This document shows, in pieces, positions 59,229 to 64,000 of a stretch of DNA of 64,000 bases (the stretch's first letter is position 1; each line of letters starts with the position of its first letter). The notes beneath the pieces were generated by a model. That model saw only the letters and a program-made list of their open reading frames with translations. It made no database searches and was not told the DNA's origin. The translations under genes were made by a program, and so were the position numbers. Source of the DNA: Pseudoselenomonas ruminantium (GTDB taxonomy: Bacteria; Bacillota; Negativicutes; Selenomonadales; Selenomonadaceae); NCBI RefSeq assembly GCF_900104055.1, contig NZ_FNJQ01000007.1:1-64000 (forward strand), given 5' to 3'.

Positions 59229-61709
59229 TCACAGGACGCCCCGGAAATAGTGGCCGCGGGTAATATCCAGGCCTTCCTGTTGCTTCAGTTCCGCTTCCTG
59301 GGCTTCGTCCAGGTTAGCAGGCATCTGCATGGCTTTTCTGTAAGCTGCCACAATCCGGGAGATTTCCGCTGACTCCATGGCCTTTGCTTCAATCTGCAAG
59401 GTCCTGATGCCTGCTCCTCTAAACTTCATGGCATGAGGCAGCATCGAGAGCGTCTTGCTGTTGAGTACGTGCATATGGCAGAACTGGTCCATGCGCAAAG
59501 GGAATAATGCCTCCTTGCGGTCTTTCAGTGCATACCGCCCTTTCGTGCAGGGATGACTGCAGGCACCTTCGCCCACATTGCCTAAGAAACTGCCCGTCAC
59601 GCAGTATTCGGAAACCATCAGTTCCAGGCGGCCATGCACAATGGCACTCAGCGGCAGATTGCTTTCCTTGGCCAGAGCCTCCATCTGCTGCCATTTGAGT
59701 TCCGGCGACAAGGTAGCGGATGCCACGCCATAATCCTCAAGGAAGGCCAGTGTGCTCTTATTGTAGGAAATCAGGCTGTAATCGGCATGAATGGCAAAAT
59801 CCGTCAGCCGCTTGACCAGATGCAGCTGAGCGATGTTATGAACATGCACTGCCGCCGGCGGAAAATTTTTCGCCGCTGTCAGGATTTTCTCAAAGAATGG
59901 TTGGAAATCATCCCGCATAATGCGCGGCAGGTTGAAGTCCAGACGGACACCAGCCTTCTGCGCCAGATGCCAGGCCTTTTCATAGTCCATCACAGTCAGG
60001 GCTTCATGTTCATAGGATTCCCCGCCGAAGATGATGCCATCCGCACCGCCGTCGATAGCAGCCCGCAGCTTGGCAAGAGTGTCCACCGCCACCATGAGTT
60101 TCGGCTGCGTCAGCTTGCCGGCAAATTTTTCTGCTTTGAAGGGCACCGGCTCTGTCACCCGCAGGGGATAATGCGCCAAACGCTGTGCATCCAATTCTTC
60201 CACGGCCTGACGCCGGGCTTCGTTGATCTCACTCATGGGCACCATGACTTCGCCGTTGATTTCCGTCGTAAGCTCAGTCAATTCGTAAACGGAAGTGCCG
60301 AGTCTGTCCACCTGCTTGCGAATGACATCTTCGGACAGAGGCCGTTTCTTGGCGGCTTCACCGATAAAATCCGTCTGACCGTGGCCAGTATGCCCTGCGT
60401 TATCCCGCAGGATGACCGTCAAGGGCTCGCCGATAGCAGACTTGACTTCTGCCGTAATCGGGATGCGCCGCACGGGCGCACCGCTGGCATATTTTTCCTT
60501 GGCACTTTCCATCAACTGAGCATCATAGACCTTGAATACCCGGTCATGGTCACGGACGGCAGCGGGAATCGCAAACCGCACCGTATCGCCACTTTCTGCA
60601 ACGGTCAGTTTTTGACCTTTGACATCTGACATTTCGTTGATGGTCGCCGTTACCCGGCCGCCGACTTTCACCCAGAAGTCAACCTGATCCCCCAGTGCTA
60701 ATTTCCCGCTGAGCTTCACGGTCACAAGGCGTTTATCCCAGTCGTAGGCGGTAACCCGGCCAATCAGAAGGCCGCGGTTATTGGGACGGCGGTCGCTCAT
60801 CATCTTCTTGCCGGGACGGTCCACCAGGTAAGCCGTCGTAAAGTCACGGTTGAAAATCTGCGCCAGATTGTCCCGCGCTGACTGGTCAATCGTATAATCC
60901 TGACCGGTCAGATACAAATCGATAGCCGCGCGGTAGGTACCCACAACCGTTGCCACGTATTCCGGACGCTTCATGCGGCCTTCGATTTTGAGCGAAGCCA
61001 CGCCCGCCTTGATCAGGTCTGGTATCACATCGATGGTATTGAGGTCACGCGGCGAGAGCAGATAACTGCCAGCACGATCTCCGAGCACATCATCCCCATG
61101 CTCATCCACCAGGGTATAGGGCAGGCGGCAGGGCTGGGCACAACGGCCACGGTTGCCGCTGCGGCCGCCGATCATGCTACTCATTAGGCACTGTCCCGAA
61201 TAGCAGACACAGAGCGCTCCATGCATGAATACTTCGATTTCCACATCACAATGTGCGCAGATATGGGCAATTTCCTTCAAAGACAGTTCGCGGGAAAGCA
61301 CCACGCGGGAAAACCCAAGTTCCTGCAGGGCTAGTACGCCTTCGAGGCTGTGTACCGTCATCTGCGTGCTGGCATGCAGCGGCATATCGGGGATGATTTC
61401 CCGGGCAATGCGGGCCACGCCTAAATCCTGTACCAAAATCGCATCCGCGCCAGCATCCCGCAGGAACAAGAGATATTCCTTGAGCGCCGGGATTTCCTCA
61501 TCGTCGACGATGGTATTGACCGTGACATTGATCAGCACATCCCGCAAATGCGCAAAACGGATGGCCTCACGCAGGCCATCCTCATCAAAATTATTGGCAT
61601 AGGCCCGGGCACCAAACTGCGTGCCGGCCATATAGATCGCATTAGCGCCGCTTTCCACGGCTGCAATCAAAGCCTCCCGGCTGCCCGCCGGGGCTAGTAA
61701 CTCAATCAT
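59229..61709 (-). CDS. U32 peptidase-family protein (RlhA-like)
   Basis: An 826-residue U32 family protein. The N-terminal barrel starts LLAPAGSREALIAAVESGANAIYMAG; the family signature EVFMHGALCVCYSGQCLMSS with GNRGRCAQPCR holds cysteines probably binding Fe-S. A DUF3656-type middle domain and a second U32-like half (VGEGACSHPCTKGRYAL) follow. Homologues such as RlhA hydroxylate 23S rRNA cytidine; protease activity is doubtful. AGGAGG precedes the ATG; a repeat lies just upstream. Confidence 0.9.
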   Translation of the reverse strand: MIELLAPAGSREALIAAVESGANAIYMAGTQFGARAYANNFDEDGLREAIRFAHLRDVLINVTVNTIVDDEEIPALKEYLLFLRDAGADAILVQDLGVARIAREIIPDMPLHASTQMTVHSLEGVLALQELGFSRVVLSRELSLKEIAHICAHCDVEIEVFMHGALCVCYSGQCLMSSMIGGRSGNRGRCAQPCRLPYTLVDEHGDDVLGDRAGSYLLSPRDLNTIDVIPDLIKAGVASLKIEGRMKRPEYVATVVGTYRAAIDLYLTGQDYTIDQSARDNLAQIFNRDFTTAYLVDRPGKKMMSDRRPNNRGLLIGRVTAYDWDKRLVTVKLSGKLALGDQVDFWVKVGGRVTATINEMSDVKGQKLTVAESGDTVRFAIPAAVRDHDRVFKVYDAQLMESAKEKYASGAPVRRIPITAEVKSAIGEPLTVILRDNAGHTGHGQTDFIGEAAKKRPLSEDVIRKQVDRLGTSVYELTELTTEINGEVMVPMSEINEARRQAVEELDAQRLAHYPLRVTEPVPFKAEKFAGKLTQPKLMVAVDTLAKLRAAIDGGADGIIFGGESYEHEALTVMDYEKAWHLAQKAGVRLDFNLPRIMRDDFQPFFEKILTAAKNFPPAAVHVHNIAQLHLVKRLTDFAIHADYSLISYNKSTLAFLEDYGVASATLSPELKWQQMEALAKESNLPLSAIVHGRLELMVSEYCVTGSFLGNVGEGACSHPCTKGRYALKDRKEALFPLRMDQFCHMHVLNSKTLSMLPHAMKFRGAGIRTLQIEAKAMESAEISRIVAAYRKAMQMPANLDEAQEAELKQQEGLDITRGHYFRGVL

Positions 61710-61726
61710 TCCATTTCCTCCTAAGA

Positions 61727-61777
61727 CACCTCATCCGTCAGCCTTACGGCTGACACCTTCCCCTCAAGGGGAAGGCT
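61727..61777 (-). repeat. CACCTCATCC...AAGGGGAAGGC intergenic repeat, copy 2
   Basis: CACCTCATCCGTCA (61727-61740), hairpin GTCAGCC/GGCTGAC (61737-61754) and hairpin CCTTCCCC/GGGGAAGG (61756-61775). It shares both ends with the copy at 45703-45784. It contains the scpB stop codon, so the last residues of ScpB come from the repeat. Confidence 0.8.
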
Positions 61778-62396
61778 TATCTTCGGCTTTCAATGTTTCT
61801 GTATTCTCTTGCAGATGCTGCATTTCCTGGAACAGCTCCATCTGCTCGTTATCGAGCGCGGCCACGGCTTCTTCCGTACTCGGCAGTTCCGGCAGGTCCT
61901 CCAGCGTGTTTATCCCAAAACAGCGCAGGAAGGTATCCGTCGTGCCATAGAGTATCGGCCTGCCTAAGACTGGCTTGCGGCCTACCTCAGCGATAAGTTC
62001 CAATTCCAACAGTTTCTGCAGGGCGCGCTCCACGCGCACACCGCGGATATTCTCAATCTCCGCTTTCGTGATTGGCTGCTTGAAGGCCACGATGGACAGG
62101 GTTTCCATAGTCGGCGCCGATATCTTCCGGTCCACCACCTGGCTCAGCCGTTCCACCGTTCTATAGGCCTCAGGCCGGGTGGCGAGCTGATAGCCGCCTG
62201 CAACCTGCCGCAGGGTAAGGCCGCTATGGCGTTCATCGAGTTCTGCCTGCAGGCGTGTCAATGTATTCTGGGTTTCCACCACACCCATTTCCATGATATG
62301 GGCGATTTCCTTCACGCTCATGGGATTGCCTGCCGCAAAGAGCACGGCTTCCACCAACCCCGTCGCCGCTACTTCTGCCCGTTCTTTCTCAGGCAT
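61764..62396 (-). CDS. scpB: segregation and condensation protein B
   Basis: A 210-residue winged-helix partner of SMC and ScpA. GLVEAVLFAAGNPMSVKEIA and TLSIVAFKQPITKAEIENIRGV are family motifs. The final residues EDKPSP and the stop are encoded within the intergenic repeat at 61727-61777. ATG 62396 follows GGAGGAGGAAG and lies just inside the end of scpA (8-base overlap). Confidence 0.95.
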   Translation of the reverse strand: MPEKERAEVAATGLVEAVLFAAGNPMSVKEIAHIMEMGVVETQNTLTRLQAELDERHSGLTLRQVAGGYQLATRPEAYRTVERLSQVVDRKISAPTMETLSIVAFKQPITKAEIENIRGVRVERALQKLLELELIAEVGRKPVLGRPILYGTTDTFLRCFGINTLEDLPELPSTEEAVAALDNEQMELFQEMQHLQENTETLKAEDKPSP

Positions 62397-63114
62397 GGAC
62401 TTCCTCCTCCCGGACACAGATATAGATTTCCGCAAATGGCCGCTGCTGCCTGACCGTGACCGTCCGCAGTTTCATGAGTTCCAACAGCGCCAAAAAGGTT
62501 ACGATCAATTCGCTGCGCGTGCCCGAGCGAAACGCCTCCGAAAACAATAATTTTCCCCGGCTGCGGCCCAAGAGCAGGATGATGTCCTCCATCTTGCCCT
62601 TGATGCTGTATTCCTCTGGCTCCACCAAGGCTTTTGGGATGGTTAGTTCTTCCTTCACCAATAAGACCGTACGGAATGCATCCACCAACAGATCCAGCGA
62701 CAGATTTCCCGGCGGCAGATGATGCACGGGCAGCTCCATGGGCTCGCGGGCCACAAACCGCTCCTGTACCCCTGCCATATCGCCCAGGACCTGACTGACC
62801 TGCTTGAACTTGCGGTATTCCAGGATCCGCTGCACCAGTTCAAAACGCGGATCTTCCTCCGGTTCTCCTTCCTCTTTGGGCGCTTTGGGCAGCATCATGC
62901 GGGACTTGATCTGCAATAAGGTCGCGGCCATCACCAAAAAGGAGCTGGCAATCTCGATATTGAACTCCCGGAATTTATCCAAATAGTCCAGATACTGCCG
63001 CGTCAGCTCCGCTATGGGGATATCGTAGATATCAATCTTGTTCTTCTCAATCAGATGCATCAGAAGGTCCATCGGACCTTCAAAGGCATCGAGTTTAAAT
63101 TTGTAATCTTCCAT
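62389..63114 (-). CDS. scpA: segregation and condensation protein A
   Basis: A 241-residue kleisin of the SMC complex. FEGPMDLLMHLIEKNKIDIYDIPIAELTRQYLDYL is the N-terminal SMC-neck binding region; LVTFLALLELMK... ends with a C-terminal winged helix. It overlaps scpB and follows the M50 gene by 7 bases. Confidence 0.96.
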   Translation of the reverse strand: MEDYKFKLDAFEGPMDLLMHLIEKNKIDIYDIPIAELTRQYLDYLDKFREFNIEIASSFLVMAATLLQIKSRMMLPKAPKEEGEPEEDPRFELVQRILEYRKFKQVSQVLGDMAGVQERFVAREPMELPVHHLPPGNLSLDLLVDAFRTVLLVKEELTIPKALVEPEEYSIKGKMEDIILLLGRSRGKLLFSEAFRSGTRSELIVTFLALLELMKLRTVTVRQQRPFAEIYICVREEEVHA

Positions 63115-63121
63115 GCAAAAA

Positions 63122-63748
63122 TCAGATAAAAGGACTCAGCAACAGCCTGAAGATCTGCCAGATCAGATTGCGGCAGGGAATCAGGATCATGCTGAGCACC
63201 GGCGTCATCAACAATACAATCAGGATAAGGAAGCTATAGCGCTCCAAGCCCGCGAGTTTATAGGCCATATCCCGGGGCAGCAGCTGCATGAGTACATGCG
63301 AACCATCCAACGGTGGCAGCGGAATCAGATTGAAGATACCGAAGCCGATATTATACTCGATAATCAGCCGGAAAACCATGTAAACGCCAGCCGTCATATC
63401 GCCGCCCATACGGTCAAACACCACCAGCACCACCAGGGCCAGAAATGCCGTGACAAAATTCGCCATGGGGCCAGCCAGCGACACCAGGATATCATCCCGC
63501 TGGGGATTCTTGAAATTGCGAGGATTGATCTGCACGGGCTTGGCCCAGCCGAAATGCACGAGGAAAAGCATCAGCATACCAATCGGATCGATATGCGCTT
63601 TGGGGTTCAGCGTCAGCCGCCCCATGAGCCGCGGCGTAAAATCGCCCAGCCAGACCGCCACTTGGGCATGAGCATACTCATGGATTACCATGGCGATAAT
63701 CAGACCTGGCAGGCCTGCAATGATCATCATCGGATTGAAATCAAACAT
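63122..63748 (-). CDS. site-2 protease-like M50 membrane metallopeptidase
   Basis: A 208-residue integral membrane protein with about 5-6 helices. HEYAH holds the zinc ligands and Glu, and NLIPLPPLDGS the third ligand. It matches the short YwhC/YdiL-type M50 family next to scpA in Firmicutes. It may cleave membrane substrates within the bilayer; the substrate is unknown. Confidence 0.92.
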   Translation of the reverse strand: MFDFNPMMIIAGLPGLIIAMVIHEYAHAQVAVWLGDFTPRLMGRLTLNPKAHIDPIGMLMLFLVHFGWAKPVQINPRNFKNPQRDDILVSLAGPMANFVTAFLALVVLVVFDRMGGDMTAGVYMVFRLIIEYNIGFGIFNLIPLPPLDGSHVLMQLLPRDMAYKLAGLERYSFLILIVLLMTPVLSMILIPCRNLIWQIFRLLLSPFI

Positions 63749-64000
63749 TTACTTCTCCCTCCGGCTGCGTTCGAGCATCAAAATAGCGGTTACCGATTTA
63801 GCATCATAGATCTCGCCATTCAGCACCAATTCCACGGCCTCTTCGAGCGGCATCTTCACCACGTTGATGAACTCATCTTCGTCTGTATGCTGCTTGCCAG
63901 CTTTGAGGCCCTCTGCTGCATAGATATGGATGTATTCATTGGAAAAACCAACCGTCGTTGCCACGGTCGTCAGTTTCGTGATGCGTTCCGCTTCATAGCC
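63749..64000 (-). CDS. NUDIX hydrolase, ADP-ribose pyrophosphatase-like (C-terminal part)
   Basis: At least 84 residues, open to the right edge, ending 1 base from the M50 gene. GYEAERITKLTTV, then VGFSNEYIHIYAAEGL and EDEFINVVKMPLEEAVELV, is the typical C-terminal half of ADP-ribose pyrophosphatases; the Nudix box itself lies beyond the window. The internal ATG at 63964 is not the true start. Confidence 0.88.
   Translation of the reverse strand, partial: GYEAERITKLTTVATTVGFSNEYIHIYAAEGLKAGKQHTDEDEFINVVKMPLEEAVELVLNGEIYDAKSVTAILMLERSRREK

Noticed and set aside
60879-60911. TGACTGGTCAA and TGACCGGTCAG motifs resembling the hisG and L,D-transpeptidase palindromes
   Set aside because: They lie inside the coding sequence of the U32 protein at a different spacing (22 bases), so an operator role is not supported.
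1-64000. CRISPR arrays, tRNA and rRNA genes
   Set aside because: No regularly spaced repeats with unique spacers and no tRNA or rRNA sequences were seen.

Overview
The window looks like chromosomal DNA from a diderm Firmicute of the Negativicutes, most likely Selenomonas or a close relative. This is an inference. The support is a Gram-positive-type PolC and a Firmicutes ylxM-ffh-rpsP-khpA-ylqD-rimM-trmD operon sitting beside envelope genes typical of diderms: a heptose-7-phosphate kinase, rfbA/C/B and several membrane fusion proteins. Genes are almost all on the + strand up to about 41.55 kb and almost all on the - strand after 41.85 kb. The switch point carries a perfect 14-7-14 palindrome resembling a Xer/dif site, so the replication terminus may lie there.

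Layout. 1-1200: the end of an IS3-family element, then a small orphan island with a consensus promoter, two tiny membrane-type peptides, a helix-turn-helix protein and several hairpins. 1.5-6.5 kb: alaS, an HlyD-type fusion protein and an MFS transporter. 6.6-17 kb: an apparent export operon that starts with a partner-switching pair (STAS antagonist and Cache-HAMP-GAF-PP2C phosphatase), followed by two membrane fusion proteins and the paired NHLM-type ABC transporters, one with a C39 leader peptidase. 17-26.5 kb: the maturation half of the same cluster, with two short Nif11-like precursor peptides ending in VAGG, four radical SAM genes, a radical-SAM-like pseudoenzyme fused to an unrecognised domain, the same domain as a stand-alone protein, and a broken MATE gene.

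26.7-34 kb: yerC and a histidine operon (hisZ, an HD-domain gene, hisG, D, C, B, H, A) without hisF or hisIE. 34-41.6 kb: a small coiled-coil protein, a PUA/ASCH-like protein, a heptose kinase, an M16 metalloprotease and rfbA-rfbC-rfbB. 41.8-52 kb (- strand): polC lacking its proofreading exonuclease insert, a lytic transglycosylase, coaE, mutM, polA and an L,D-transpeptidase. 52-56 kb: the trmD-to-ylxM operon. 56-64 kb: lgt, an unknown gene, metK behind a SAM-I riboswitch, a U32 peptidase-family rRNA-modification protein, scpB, scpA, a site-2-protease-like M50 protein and the end of a NUDIX hydrolase.

The most novel part is the 6.6-26.5 kb RiPP locus. The two leaders share a clear signature but release very short, unrelated cores (11 residues with one Cys, 13 residues with a CxxxC). 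Each precursor sits beside its own copy of a TTG-started SPASM maturase and its own copy of the unknown domain, once fused to a radical SAM barrel that has lost the CxxxCxxC loop. Export genes, sensor module and maturation genes together suggest a regulated, secreted modified-peptide system. Two families of intergenic repeats and an array of 12-bp palindromes upstream of both hisG and the L,D-transpeptidase gene are further unexplained structures.
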